NCBI RefSeq assembly: GCF_014212495.1 | Contig: NZ_JACKZC010000002.1 | Coordinates: forward strand, 1-64,000 | Direction: 5' to 3' | DNA length: 64,000 bases | From: Pontibacter sp. Tf4 | GTDB lineage: Bacteria > Bacteroidota > Bacteroidia > Cytophagales > Hymenobacteraceae | Shown here: in pieces, positions 52,028 to 60,923 of the stretch | How positions within the stretch are numbered: the first letter of the stretch is position 1 | Layout of the letters: each line of letters opens with the position of its first letter | Program-made: the position numbers and the translations under genes | The notes under the pieces: generated by a model | What the model was told of the DNA's origin: nothing | Databases searched by the model: none | Seen by the model: the letters and a program-made list of their open reading frames with translations, nothing else

Positions 52028-53047
52028 TTACAGCGATTTAAGCACTTTTAGCGTGTGCTCCAGCATTTCGTCGGTTACATCGAGGTGCGTTACAAAGCGG
52101 ATCATCTGCGGCCCGAAAGCCGAAGCGCGAATGTTTTGTTCTGCCAGTGTCTGCACAAAGGCCGCATCGTTGTACTTCTGGTTTAATTTAAAGATAACAA
52201 TGTTGGTCTCGACAGGCAGTACGCTTTCTACATAGTTTGTCTGCAGCAGTGTTTCTTCCAGTTGCTTAGCCTTGCGATGATCTTCGGCCAGGCGATCGAC
52301 ATGGTTATCCAGGGCATAGATGCCGGCAGCAGCCAGGTAGCCGGCCTGTCGCATGCCACCACCAAACACCTTCCGGATACGGCGGCTGTGCTTTATGAAG
52401 GCTTTGCTACCTAACAACACAGATCCAACCGGGGCTCCTAATCCCTTGCTCAGGCAAACCGAAATACTGTCGAAGTACAGGCCATAGTTTTTGGCATCCT
52501 CGCCCGAGGCTACCAGGGCATTAAAAACGCGGGCGCCATCCAGGTGCAGGGCCAGGTTCTCGCGCTTACACAACGCTGATATAGCTGCAATTTCATCTAT
52601 CGTATAATAAGCACCACCGCCTTTGTTGCAGGTGTTCTCCAGGGCAACCAGCTTTGTGATCGGGTGGTGCAGGTTATCGGGGCGTATGTTGCCTTCAATC
52701 TGCTCCGGCGTCATTTTGCCACGCTCGCCATTTACTAATGCTACCGATGCGTACGAGTTGGAGGCAATGCCACCGCCTTCGTACTGGTAAATGTGGGCAG
52801 TTACATCACAGATTACTTCGGTTAGCGGGCCGGTGTGCGCTTTTATGGCGATCTGGTTGGTCATGGTGCCGGAAGGACAGAAAAGGCCGGCTTCCATGCC
52901 GAACATGGCCGCTGCTTTGGCCTCAAGGGCATTTATAGTGGGATCTTCTTCGTACACGTCGTCGCCTACCTGGGCTGCAAACATGGCTTCCAGCATCTCG
53001 GGTGTAGGTTTTGTAACGGTGTCGGAACGGAGGTCTGTTATAAACAT
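52028..53047 (-). CDS. ltaE: Low-specificity L-threonine aldolase
   Basis: 339 aa PLP enzyme that splits threonine into glycine and acetaldehyde. Conserved features: [14 protein letters not shown] at the N-terminus, [27 protein letters not shown] (cofactor Asp), and [16 protein letters not shown] with the PLP-binding Lys. Length and order are normal. It is divergent from a small conserved gene at 53127. Confidence 0.95.
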   Translation of the reverse strand: MFITDLRSDTVTKPTPEMLEAMFAAQVGDDVYEEDPTINALEAKAAAMFGMEAGLFCPSGTMTNQIAIKAHTGPLTEVICDVTAHIYQYEGGGIASNSYASVALVNGERGKMTPEQIEGNIRPDNLHHPITKLVALENTCNKGGGAYYTIDEIAAISALCKRENLALHLDGARVFNALVASGEDAKNYGLYFDSISVCLSKGLGAPVGSVLLGSKAFIKHSRRIRKVFGGGMRQAGYLAAAGIYALDNHVDRLAEDHRKAKQLEETLLQTNYVESVLPVETNIVIFKLNQKYNDAAFVQTLAEQNIRASAFGPQMIRFVTHLDVTDEMLEHTLKVLKSL

Positions 53048-53093
53048 ATCAATTTTGGTTCAGGAAATACTTTACAATTCAAAAATAATGTTT

Positions 53094-53101
53094 TACTTTT
53101 G
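53094..53101 (+). promoter_or_regulatory. -7 element before the 60-aa gene
   Basis: TACTTTTG fits TAnnTTTG, 25 bp before the ATG at 53127. Confidence 0.5.
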
Positions 53102-53126
53102 CCCTTCAAATTAAAACTTTGCAACG

Positions 53127-53309
53127 ATGGGAGTTACTAGACTTAAAAGAAAAGACCGTAAAAATAAGGCAAGAGCAAACAACAAGGTTGCCAGAATTAA
53201 GCAATTATTGTTAACACCAGTTATCAAGAATGTTGACATGGACGAGCTGCGCGCTCAGTTCGGTGAGGCTCCAAAAAACAAGAAGGCAGAAGAAACTTCA
53301 GCTGAGTAG
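53127..53309 (+). CDS. Small conserved basic protein (60 aa)
   Basis: The N-terminal two thirds are strongly basic (GVTRLKRKDRKNKARANNKV) and resemble short conserved Bacteroidota proteins of unknown function; the C-terminus is acidic. The size and charge suggest nucleic-acid or ribosome binding, which is inference. It has its own promoter-like element and is divergent from threonine aldolase. Confidence 0.75.
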   Translation: MGVTRLKRKDRKNKARANNKVARIKQLLLTPVIKNVDMDELRAQFGEAPKNKKAEETSAE

Positions 53310-53386
53310 TCTTATACGGCAAAGTAAAACCATCTGCCTGCCAACGCTGTGAAAGCTTCGGTTGGCGGGTTTTCGAAAGACTTCAG

Positions 53387-53418
53387 AGTGTGTTTGCACC
53401 CGCAGGCACACTTTTTTT
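53387..53418 (+). terminator. Hairpin with T-run after the 60-aa gene
   Basis: AGTGTG (53387-53392) pairs with CACACT (53407-53412), followed by seven T residues. It overlaps the end of the convergent phosphoesterase gene. A second weak hairpin (CTGCCAAC/GTTGGCGG) lies at 53337-53368. Confidence 0.6.
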
Positions 53419-53914
53419 ATGCCCGCTTGCCCAGCTCAATTACCTGCAGGTTCTCTACTTTGCCGTTATTTACATCAAACCGCATCATGGTGCGCATGGT
53501 ATGAAAGCCGTGTCTGCCGGCAGCGCCCGGGTTCAGATGCAGCAGGTTGTTCAGGCTTTTGTCTGTCATTACCTTTAGTATATGCGAGTGGCCGGTTATG
53601 TACAGTTGCGCTGGGTTTGCTTTGATCTCATTGCGTACATCCGGGTGGTATTTGCCCGGGTAGCCGCCAATGTGTGTCATCATCACATCCAAGCCTTCCA
53701 CTACAAACCGGTTTACCTTTGGGTGCACCTGCCTTATAGTAGCGTCATCAATATTGCCATACACACCCCGCAAAGGCGCAATTTCATTCAGCCTGTCCGA
53801 TACTGCTATCGTTCCAAAATCACCTGCATGCCAGATTTCGTCGCAACCTGTTAGTAATCGGATGATTTGGTCGTCAAGGTAGGAGTGAGTATCGGAGAGC
53901 AAGCCTATTTTCAT
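53417..53914 (-). CDS. Metallophosphoesterase, YfcE/MJ0936 type
   Basis: 165 aa. All metal-site motifs are present: LLSDTHSYLDD, IWHAGDFG, GNIDD, MMTHIGGYPGKY and TGHSHI. Such proteins hydrolyse phosphodiesters in vitro; the physiological substrate is unknown. Confidence 0.93.
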   Translation of the reverse strand: MKIGLLSDTHSYLDDQIIRLLTGCDEIWHAGDFGTIAVSDRLNEIAPLRGVYGNIDDATIRQVHPKVNRFVVEGLDVMMTHIGGYPGKYHPDVRNEIKANPAQLYITGHSHILKVMTDKSLNNLLHLNPGAAGRHGFHTMRTMMRFDVNNGKVENLQVIELGKRA

Positions 53915-53978
53915 GGTTTTTATTTTCTGTGAAGTTAAGGTTTACGAGTGGATTTGAGAAAGTATTATGGTTTTTGTC
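53915..53978. other. Spacer before the large repeat
   Basis: Short A/T-rich upstream region of the phosphoesterase gene; no feature beyond a possible promoter region is seen. Confidence 0.4.
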
Positions 53979-54679
53979 TTTGCGAGCGTTAGCTGAGGGA
54001 TCTTTTGTGTCCTATAGTTCATTCCCTCTCTTTTGTCATTTCGAACCGAGTGAGAAATCTATCTCAAACTATAGTTGATGCTGAAAAGCTATCCTGCTAT
54101 AGTTGACGTTGCCTACCACTTGAAACAAGCCGTTATTCTATAGTTTCTACCAATCCTGGGAGCTCTAAGAGCCTACCGTGCTATAGTTAGTTTGGCTCCC
54201 TCCCGGGCCGGGAGGCCCCGTCTTCGGGCATCGCGCTGCTGCCTTCCTGCTATCCTCGTGCCTCTGATTGCCTGACGGCACCGCAACAAGTCAAAGGCGC
54301 TCAACCCAAAGACTGATAACACATTCGATAGCTGCTGCTTTGGCTATAATTACTGTATTGGCTCTTGGGTAAAGCAAATCGGTTACTTTCTCGTGATTGT
54401 AATTCCTTGGGGACAGGCTGCGCCTGCCTGCTCGTGGTCTGTAACTATGGAACTATAAATTAAACTATAGCAGTAGCAGAGTTCCCCTCCTTGGATAAGG
54501 AGGGGTAGGGGTGGTTGGACCAACCGTAACTATAAAACTATAGCCTAAACTATAGCAAAATCAGAAAGTCCCCCTTTGAAGGGGGTAGGGATGACCAACA
54601 GCAACTATAAAACTATAGGTGTTCCAACTATAGCAACACCCAATCCTGGAAATCCTTTAATCCTGTAAATCCTGATTCA
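53979..54679 (+). repeat. Large intergenic repeat, copy B
   Basis: About 700 bp similar to 46533-47193 in the same orientation. The best-kept segments are GGCCGGGAGGCCCCGTCTTC plus GGGCATCGCGC, and AAGGCGCTCAACCCAAAGAC. Relative to copy A it has an extra module with a CCCCC/GGGGG hairpin (AGTCCCCCTTTGAAGGGGGT) near 54560. About ten octamers are interspersed. As with copy A, it fills most of an otherwise gene-free stretch, here the 830 bp between the phosphoesterase and pyrE. Confidence 0.8.
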
Positions 54680-54686
54680 GACAAAA

Positions 54687-54718
54687 AAAGGAGACAAAGC
54701 CAAAGCTCCATCTCCTTT
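54687..54718 (-). terminator. Terminator-like hairpin of pyrE
   Basis: AAAGGAGA (54687-54694) and TCTCCTTT (54711-54718), 30 bp beyond the pyrE stop, with a T-run on the minus strand. Confidence 0.65.
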
Positions 54719-54747
54719 ATTAGTCATTCCTAATTAATCATTAGTCA

Positions 54748-55386
54748 TTAATTCCCCCACGTTTCCGGAGACTTGCGCCATTCAGCTAAGGCTGTCATGG
54801 CTGATTCCTGGATGTAGCCGTTGGCTACGGCGGCTTCGGTGAGGGCGCTATAGTTGCTCAGGCAGTGCAGGGTAATACCGGCGTTTTCGAAATTTTTATC
54901 GGCCTGCGCAAAGCCATAGGTAAAGATAGCGGCCATGCCTACCACTTCGGCGCCGGCAGCGCGTACGGCTTCGGCTGCTTTCAGGGAGCTGCCACCTGTT
55001 GAGATCAGGTCTTCTATCAGTACTACTTTCTGACCTTCAAGTAGTTTGCCTTCGATTTGGTTGCCCATGCCGTGCTTCTTTGGCTCAGGTCTGACATACA
55101 GGAATGGCATCTCCAGCAGGTCAGCTACAAGGGCACCCTGCGCAATGCCGGCAGTGGCTACACCTGCTATGGCTTCGGCGTGCGGGTACTGTTTTTTAAC
55201 CAGTTCCGCCAACTGTTGCTTTATAAAGCTGCGTATATGCGGAAACGAAAGGGTAACACGGTTGTCGCAGTAAATGGGCGAGTTCCAGCCGGAGCTCCAC
55301 TTAAAGGGCTTATCCGGGCTTAACTTTACGGCTTCGGTTTCCAGCAGAAACGAAGCTACCTGATGTGCTGTCGTCGTAGTATCCAT
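54748..55386 (-). CDS. pyrE: Orotate phosphoribosyltransferase
   Basis: 212 aa. Couples orotate to PRPP in pyrimidine synthesis. The PRPP motif is VVLIEDLISTGGSSLKA, the catalytic-loop region is PEPKKHGMGNQIEG, and FKWSSGWNSPIYCDNR near the N-terminus binds orotate. It is monocistronic and divergent from a Nudix gene. An octamer lies in the 3' third (54848). Confidence 0.96.
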   Translation of the reverse strand: MDTTTTAHQVASFLLETEAVKLSPDKPFKWSSGWNSPIYCDNRVTLSFPHIRSFIKQQLAELVKKQYPHAEAIAGVATAGIAQGALVADLLEMPFLYVRPEPKKHGMGNQIEGKLLEGQKVVLIEDLISTGGSSLKAAEAVRAAGAEVVGMAAIFTYGFAQADKNFENAGITLHCLSNYSALTEAAVANGYIQESAMTALAEWRKSPETWGN

Positions 55387-55491
55387 GCGCCGAAATTACA
55401 GAATTATTTATCTTTTTTTGGCGCTGTATTTTCTATAAAATGATTTATTTCTTATTTGCGTAAAATTACGCTCAACCAGAGCACCTACTAC

Positions 55492-56172
55492 ATGAACGTT
55501 TTCATAAACGATATTCCGCTTATTCTTAAAAGATCGAACGAGAAAGTTTACCGTCACCACTACGACCTGGTGCTGGATGCCGATGGCCATTTCACATCAA
55601 AAGACCTGGTGGGAGATGTGCTCATTAAGGATGCGGATATGATGCTGATCGACCGGCTGGTGCGCCTGATGGAGGTGAAGAAACTGAAAAAACTGAACTC
55701 GCTGACACTGGTCACCAACAAAAAGAAGCGCTTGATCGAGCACCTGAAAGACCAGTTCAAAATCGTGAAAGCGGCCGGCGGACTGGTAGTAAAGGAAGGC
55801 AGGATCCTGATGATCTATAGGTTAGGAGTTTGGGATCTGCCGAAAGGGAAGCTGAACAAAAAAGAAAATGCCAAAGCCGGCGCCCTGCGCGAAGTGGAGG
55901 AAGAATGTAATATACAGGTAGAGTTGGTAGAAAAGCTCCCTAAAACCTGGCACTCCTATGCGTTTAAAGGCAAGAAGATATTAAAGAAAACGTCGTGGTA
56001 CGTGATGAACTGCACCGACGACAGCCTGATGAAGCCGCAAGCCGAAGAGTTTATTGAAGAAGTACGCTGGATGACGCCGGAAGAAGCCCTGGAAGCACTA
56101 CCAAAGGCCTATACATCCATTGCGTTTATAGTTCGGCACTACCTGCAATCGCTGAAGTCGGGAAAGGTATAA
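55492..56172 (+). CDS. Nudix hydrolase with N-terminal extension
   Basis: Start set at the ATG at 55492 (MNVFINDIPLILKRS), giving 226 aa; a TTG at 55456 is less likely. An N-terminal alpha/beta region of ~105 residues of unknown fold precedes the Nudix domain, whose box reads GKLNKKENAKAGALREVEEE. The substrate is unknown. Its 3' end overlaps the convergent coaD gene by 47 bp. Confidence 0.88.
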   Translation: MNVFINDIPLILKRSNEKVYRHHYDLVLDADGHFTSKDLVGDVLIKDADMMLIDRLVRLMEVKKLKKLNSLTLVTNKKKRLIEHLKDQFKIVKAAGGLVVKEGRILMIYRLGVWDLPKGKLNKKENAKAGALREVEEECNIQVELVEKLPKTWHSYAFKGKKILKKTSWYVMNCTDDSLMKPQAEEFIEEVRWMTPEEALEALPKAYTSIAFIVRHYLQSLKSGKV

Positions 56173-56605
56173 AATCGCTTACATCGCCTCCAAAGCGGTG
56201 TATTTCGCGGATAATAGAGGAGCTGATCGCTGCCAGTGGAGGAGATGTGATCAGGAACACAGTTTCCAGGTTGGTGTTTACGTGCCGGTTGGCCTGGGCT
56301 ATGGTATTCTCGTATTCGAAGTCGGTTGTATTTCTTAACCCGCGCAGCAGGAATTTAGCACCTACTTCCCGGGCATATTCAGCTGTTAGCCCTTTGTAAG
56401 TAGCTACTTTTACATTCGGCACGCCCACAAAAACGCTCTCAATAATTTTCACCATCTGTTCCACCGGAATATAGCGCTGCTTGCTGCTGTTATTCCCAAT
56501 GGCAATAATGATCTCATCAAATAATTCGGTACCACGCATCACCACATCCAGGTGTCCGTTTGTAAAAGGATCAAAAGAACCAGGGAAAAGGGCAATGCGT
56601 TTCAT
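56126..56605 (-). CDS. coaD: Phosphopantetheine adenylyltransferase
   Basis: 159 aa. Transfers AMP to 4'-phosphopantetheine, the penultimate step of CoA synthesis. ALFPGSFDPFTNGHLDVV contains the T/HxGH nucleotidyltransferase motif, FLLRGLRNTTDFEYE binds substrate, and ISSSIIREIHRFGGDVSDF carries the C-terminal SSS motif. It follows a DUF3822 gene on the same strand, an arrangement common in Bacteroidota. Confidence 0.97.
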   Translation of the reverse strand: MKRIALFPGSFDPFTNGHLDVVMRGTELFDEIIIAIGNNSSKQRYIPVEQMVKIIESVFVGVPNVKVATYKGLTAEYAREVGAKFLLRGLRNTTDFEYENTIAQANRHVNTNLETVFLITSPPLAAISSSIIREIHRFGGDVSDFIPFPTSAIAGSAEL

Positions 56606-56712
56606 AGTTTAATTTTGAATAATTGATTACTGAATAACTGAATTAAAATGCAATGGTTGGTAAAATAGCCGATAACTATTCAATTATTCAAAAATCAGTT
56701 ATTCAAAATTAC

Positions 56713-57600
56713 TTATTCGCACAGATGTAAACTATAGAGTTCGAAGTAGCGGTGCTCAAACAGGTCGTCGAATTTATAGGAGTAGCCAATGTTCTGCGGT
56801 TTCCTGCCGAATTTAACCTGGCGGATATACTTCTGCAGGATGGTGAAAAGGGAGGCATCGTGCGTAATGTCGCCCCAGACAGTAATGGTTTCCTGCTCCG
56901 GGTTCATCTTTTGCTCCTGCATTACAAAGATGATATAATAGATAAAATCCTCCGGGCTGTGGTACTGGAAAATGTTGCAGAATTGCAGCCCGTGCTCGTC
57001 GGCCACCAGTATAGTTACCAGGCCACGCTCTACAAACACAAACATGCTGCGCGGAATGCTGCGGCCGGCCTGGTGCAGAATACTTTTAATGAGTGAGCTG
57101 GTCTGGTGCACAAACTGGATCGGGCGCTCCGGAAACAGGTCTTCTATTGTTTGGCGAAGCACACGTTCTATGGCAAAAATGTTAACGGCTTCCAGACTGC
57201 TGTGGCGGTATGCAAGCACGTCATCCAGTTGCGGGTTCAGGTTGCTGTGCAGGCGCAGGTAGTCCTGCTGGTGGGCCGGGTCGTACAGCGTTTCGGGTAC
57301 CAGCGTAAAATGTTGGTTACTCACAGATACGCGTATCGTTTTCCAGTTCTGCTCCTGTAGCACCGGGTTTTCACTGGCGATCAGGCGAAGTTGTTCGGCG
57401 GCTTGTGCAGGCGTAAACACTGTTATCAGCTCATAATCCTCCAGCAACGCAAACTTGTCGCGCTCCAGGTCAACTATAGCCAGGCGTATGCTTTTCTGGG
57501 CCAGCGATACGTACATATTGCATTTACTGGCGGCAGAGAGCGTAAAGCCTTCGTCCTGAATTTTGTGTGATAGCCGAAAGTTAGTACTGATCGTGTTCAA
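56713..57600 (-). CDS. DUF3822 family protein
   Basis: 295 aa, cytoplasmic. FTPAQAAEQLRLIA, VSNQHFTLVPETLYDP, YRHSSLEAVNIFAI and the late PENIGYSYKFDDLFEHRYF-like region (QNIGYSYKFDDLFEHRYFE) match the DUF3822 family, which has an actin-like ATPase fold of unknown function and is regularly encoded next to coaD, as here. Confidence 0.9.
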   Translation of the reverse strand: MNTISTNFRLSHKIQDEGFTLSAASKCNMYVSLAQKSIRLAIVDLERDKFALLEDYELITVFTPAQAAEQLRLIASENPVLQEQNWKTIRVSVSNQHFTLVPETLYDPAHQQDYLRLHSNLNPQLDDVLAYRHSSLEAVNIFAIERVLRQTIEDLFPERPIQFVHQTSSLIKSILHQAGRSIPRSMFVFVERGLVTILVADEHGLQFCNIFQYHSPEDFIYYIIFVMQEQKMNPEQETITVWGDITHDASLFTILQKYIRQVKFGRKPQNIGYSYKFDDLFEHRYFELYSLHLCE

Positions 57601-57666
57601 AGTATAAAGCTGGTGATGAAACGCTTGTTTATAGTGCTATGCAAGTATACTAAAAAGATGGCATTT

Positions 57667-58152
57667 CTATTTCAGGAAATGATGCGGCATGCTCAGCAGG
57701 TCGTTGAAAGAGTAAAGATGATGCAGGATGCGGTGTTTATCGGGCAGTGGTATTTCGCGTACCTGGTGCTTTGTTTTCCAGGCTACTTCCTCAATCAGTT
57801 GCATCTCAGGAGTAGCTTCCGGGTCATGGCCGGTTATCAGTTCTCCACCGGTCGCTTTTACTTCAAAAAAGAATTCGATGGCGTGCAGGGGCGCCTGCAT
57901 AAACTCATTTACAAACAGGAAACGACCAACTTCTACTATTAAACCGGTTTCTTCCAAAAACTCGCGTTTCAGGCAATCAGCCAGACTTTCGCCGAACTGT
58001 AAGCCCCCGCCAGGTGGTGCCCAGAAATCCCGGTTCCTGATAGTTGCCTGGTGCCGTACCAGCAACAGTTTTTCGTCCTGTATGCAGATGCCGCACACCC
58101 GCACCCGTACTTTATCGGCGTAGGCGGCAGCGTTAGGGTTTATATCCGTCAT
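57667..58152 (-). CDS. Nudix hydrolase
   Basis: Start chosen at the ATG at 58150-58152 (MTDINPNAAAYADKVRVRV), giving 161 aa; the frame is open 17 codons upstream, over the divergent thioesterase start. The Nudix box is GGGLQFGESLADCLKREFLE followed by ETG. The substrate is unknown, probably a nucleoside diphosphate derivative. Divergent from the thioesterase gene. Confidence 0.92.
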   Translation of the reverse strand: MTDINPNAAAYADKVRVRVCGICIQDEKLLLVRHQATIRNRDFWAPPGGGLQFGESLADCLKREFLEETGLIVEVGRFLFVNEFMQAPLHAIEFFFEVKATGGELITGHDPEATPEMQLIEEVAWKTKHQVREIPLPDKHRILHHLYSFNDLLSMPHHFLK

Positions 58153-58190
58153 AGTTTGTTTGCGCGTGGTATTGGTGGTATTTTTGTAAT

Positions 58191-58655
58191 ATGATCCAAA
58201 CATACAATCCCGATTTCGAAGCCGACATCCGCGAAAAACTGGAGCGCCAGGAATTCATGAAACTGATGGGCTTCGAAGTTACAAAAATAGAAGCAGGAAG
58301 AATAGAAGGCGAGCTAAAACTGGAACAGCGCCACAAACAGCACAAAGGGTTTACGCACGGTGGTGTAATTGCCACTTTAGCCGATATAGTGGCCGGGTTT
58401 GCCGCCGTAAGTTTAGTGCCCAAAGACCACCACGTAGTTACAGCCGAAATAAAAGTATCGTATTTCCACCCGGGCGTGGGCGACAAGTTGCTGGCAAAAG
58501 GCTATGTACTAAAGCAGGGCCGCAAACTTAATTTCTGCGAAGCCGAAGTGTACGTGGTAAAAGATGAAGCCGAACCGTTGCTGATAGCCAAAGCCACCAC
58601 CAGCATGGCAACTATAACCCCGGAAGACCTGAAAGTTAGAGAGTTGAAGAGTTAG
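58191..58655 (+). CDS. PaaI-like hotdog thioesterase
   Basis: 154 aa with a hotdog fold: FMKLMGFEVTKIEAGRIEGE, the catalytic-helix segment HKGFTHGGVIATLADIVAGF (with HGG and the downstream Asp), and VTAEIKVSYFHPGVGDKL. PaaI-type enzymes hydrolyse acyl-CoA thioesters; the substrate is not evident. Confidence 0.92.
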   Translation: MIQTYNPDFEADIREKLERQEFMKLMGFEVTKIEAGRIEGELKLEQRHKQHKGFTHGGVIATLADIVAGFAAVSLVPKDHHVVTAEIKVSYFHPGVGDKLLAKGYVLKQGRKLNFCEAEVYVVKDEAEPLLIAKATTSMATITPEDLKVRELKS

Positions 58656-58919
58656 AGCGTTTAGGAGTTTATAGTTAAAAGTTTTTAAACTATAGCTATA
58701 GTTTCAGATGTTGAGAAGTAACTATAGTTTGCGAACTCGAGCTGGAGTAAACCACCCCTAACCCCTCCGAGGAGGGGAATTAAACTTTTAGCAATAAAGG
58801 GGAGCCAATAGCGACTATAGAACTATAGTTTCAACTATAATACGATAACATTAAACAGTGCCAGCAACTATAGTTGGTCAATTCATAATTAATAATTCAT
58901 CATTCATAATTAACCCAAA
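58656..58919. repeat. Octamer cluster with an inverted CCCCTCC hairpin
   Basis: Five AACTATAG/CTATAGTT copies (58688, 58696, 58720, 58821, 58866) flank the hairpin ACCCCTCCGAGGAGGGGAA near 58750-58775, the reverse orientation of the CCCCTCC hairpin in the repeats at 47.08 and 54.49 kb. No gene is visible. Confidence 0.7.
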
Positions 58920-60326
58920 ATGCGTCCGGTAGAAGTACTGCGTCAGAATTTTCCGTTTGAGCCCACCGAGGACCAAGCGAAGCTGTTTGCCAAACTGGAT
59001 GAATTTATCCTTTCCAGTGCAGACGACCGGCAGGTGTTTATGCTGAAAGGCTATGCCGGTACAGGTAAAACTACGGTGGTTACCTCGCTGGTAAAGATCC
59101 TTAACAAGTTTGGCTATAAGTATGTACTGCTGGCGCCAACTGGTCGGGCGGCTAAGGTAATGAGTACCTATAGTGGCAAAAAAGCGTTTACCATCCATAA
59201 AAAGATCTACCGTCAGACTGCCAATCCATATTCTGAGGGGCTGGCTTTTACGCGCATGCCCAACAAGCTGGAGAATACTTTTTTTATAGTGGACGAGGCC
59301 TCCATGATCGCAGATGACAGTGGTTTCGGGCAAAATGGATTATTGCAGGACCTGATGAATTACGTGTTCGAGAAAAAGAACAACAAACTGCTGCTGATAG
59401 GTGATACAGCCCAGTTGCCGCCGGTAGGGCAGGTGCTGAGCCCATCGTTGGATGCTGGTTATCTGCGCCACAATTTTCGTTGTGCGGTGCAGGAAATCGA
59501 ACTGAAACAGGTGATGCGCCAGGCAGAAGCATCGGGTATACTGATGAACGCCACCAACTTGCGCAGCCAGTTAAGTGCCGAGCAACCCGACATAAAACTA
59601 CATACCAAAGGCTGGCGCGACATCTATAAAATGACCGGCGAGAAGCTGGAAGACGGCCTGCGCTACGCGTATGATAAGTTCGGGGTAGAGAATGCTATAG
59701 TTATCTGCCGCTCCAACAAAGTGGCGAACATGTATAACCAGCATATCCGGCGCAGCATTTTCTTTTCGGAGGATGAGATTGGCGTAGGCGATTACCTGAT
59801 GATCGTGCGCAACAATTACTTCTGGCTGCCTAAGGATTCGGAGATCGGGTTTATGGCCAACGGCGATTTTGTAGAGATCACCAAGATCATAAAGCTGGAA
59901 GAAATGTATGGTTTCCGGTTTGCCGATGTGCGCGTGCGCTTCGTGGATTACCCCGATGCCGAAGAACTGGAAACCAAGATCATGCTTGACACCCTGCACA
60001 GCGATTCGCCGGCTTTGCCAGCTGACCAGAACAAGAAACTATACGAAGAAGTGCTGCAGGACTACATGGACATACCCAACAAGCGCGACCGGGCCAAGGA
60101 ACTGAAGAAAAACCCGTACCTGAATGCGTTGCAGGTAAAATTTGCCTACGCCCTAACGTGTCACAAGGCGCAGGGCGGGCAATGGCAGGCGGTGTTTGTA
60201 GAGCAAGGCTACCTGAACGATGAGATGGTGAACCAGGAATTTGCCCGCTGGCTGTACACGGCCCTTACCCGGTCATCCGAAGAACTATACCTGCTTAACT
60301 TTAACGCGCAATTATTAGCCAACTAA
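58920..60326 (+). CDS. SF1 helicase, RecD/Dda-like
   Basis: 468 aa. Walker A is LKGYAGTGKTTVV (~residue 45), motif Ia LLAPTGRAAKVM, Walker B FFIVDEASMIADD, motif III LLIGDTAQLPPVGQ, and the C-terminal UvrD-like 2B/motif V-VI region is FAYALTCHKAQGGQW and RWLYTALTRSSEEL. It is a compact 5'-3' DNA helicase of the Dda/RecD2 type, without N-terminal extensions. The role in repair or replication restart is inferred. Confidence 0.93.
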   Translation: MRPVEVLRQNFPFEPTEDQAKLFAKLDEFILSSADDRQVFMLKGYAGTGKTTVVTSLVKILNKFGYKYVLLAPTGRAAKVMSTYSGKKAFTIHKKIYRQTANPYSEGLAFTRMPNKLENTFFIVDEASMIADDSGFGQNGLLQDLMNYVFEKKNNKLLLIGDTAQLPPVGQVLSPSLDAGYLRHNFRCAVQEIELKQVMRQAEASGILMNATNLRSQLSAEQPDIKLHTKGWRDIYKMTGEKLEDGLRYAYDKFGVENAIVICRSNKVANMYNQHIRRSIFFSEDEIGVGDYLMIVRNNYFWLPKDSEIGFMANGDFVEITKIIKLEEMYGFRFADVRVRFVDYPDAEELETKIMLDTLHSDSPALPADQNKKLYEEVLQDYMDIPNKRDRAKELKKNPYLNALQVKFAYALTCHKAQGGQWQAVFVEQGYLNDEMVNQEFARWLYTALTRSSEELYLLNFNAQLLAN

Positions 60327-60408
60327 CGAACTAAAATCTTATATTGCTGCGTTGTAACAACAAAATAAAGAATCCGGCCGTAGGAACCGTATAATCTATA
60401 ACATTCTC

Positions 60409-60849
60409 ATGAAAAAACTTATCCTTTCGTTCGCAATTGCAGCCCTTGCTGCAGGTGGCGCTGTGGCACAACAGCAGCCTACTAAACAACCTACTGCACC
60501 GCAGGCACAGGCTAAAGCGGGTCCTGTTATCACGTTCGAAGAAACGGAGCACAACTTCGGCGATATTACGCAGGGCGATGTAGTAGAGCATACCTTCAAA
60601 TTCAAGAACACGGGTACGCAGCCGCTGGTAATTGAGCGCGTGGATGTAACGTGTGGCTGTACTTCTCCGGCCTGGAGCAAGGAGCCTGTAATGCCAGGTA
60701 AAACAGGTTTTGTGACTGCTAAATACAACAGCGCCGGCAGATTAGGCCAGCAGAGCAAAGCTATTACAGTACACTCCAACACGGGCGAGCCGGTGCATGT
60801 GTACATTAAAACCAACATCAAAGAAAAGCAGGCAAGCGCTAAAAACTAA
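60409..60849 (+). CDS. DUF1573 secreted protein
   Basis: 146 aa with a signal peptide (LILSFAIAALAAGGAVAQQ) and a Gln/Pro/Ala linker. The DUF1573 Ig-like domain is GDITQGDVVEHTFKFKNTG, VDVTCGCTSPAWSKEPV and GFVTAKYNSAGRLGQ. These small envelope proteins are common in Bacteroidota, function unknown. A strong terminator follows. Confidence 0.9.
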   Translation: MKKLILSFAIAALAAGGAVAQQQPTKQPTAPQAQAKAGPVITFEETEHNFGDITQGDVVEHTFKFKNTGTQPLVIERVDVTCGCTSPAWSKEPVMPGKTGFVTAKYNSAGRLGQQSKAITVHSNTGEPVHVYIKTNIKEKQASAKN

Positions 60850-60869
60850 GCTGCCTTTTTTCTCTAAAG

Positions 60870-60899
60870 CAAAAGCCATCCTGATCGGGATGGCTTTTG
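60870..60899 (+). terminator. Intrinsic terminator of the DUF1573 gene
   Basis: CAAAAGCCATCC (60870-60881) and GGATGGCTTTTG (60888-60899) are perfect 12-bp arms with a 6-nt loop, followed by a T-run. Confidence 0.9.
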
Positions 60900-60923
60900 T
60901 GTTTTTAACTATAGTTGCTCGGT

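Noticed and set aside
58878..59333. 151-aa open frame antisense to the helicase start
   Set aside because: It mirrors the conserved Walker A region of a well-supported helicase gene; an antisense artefact.
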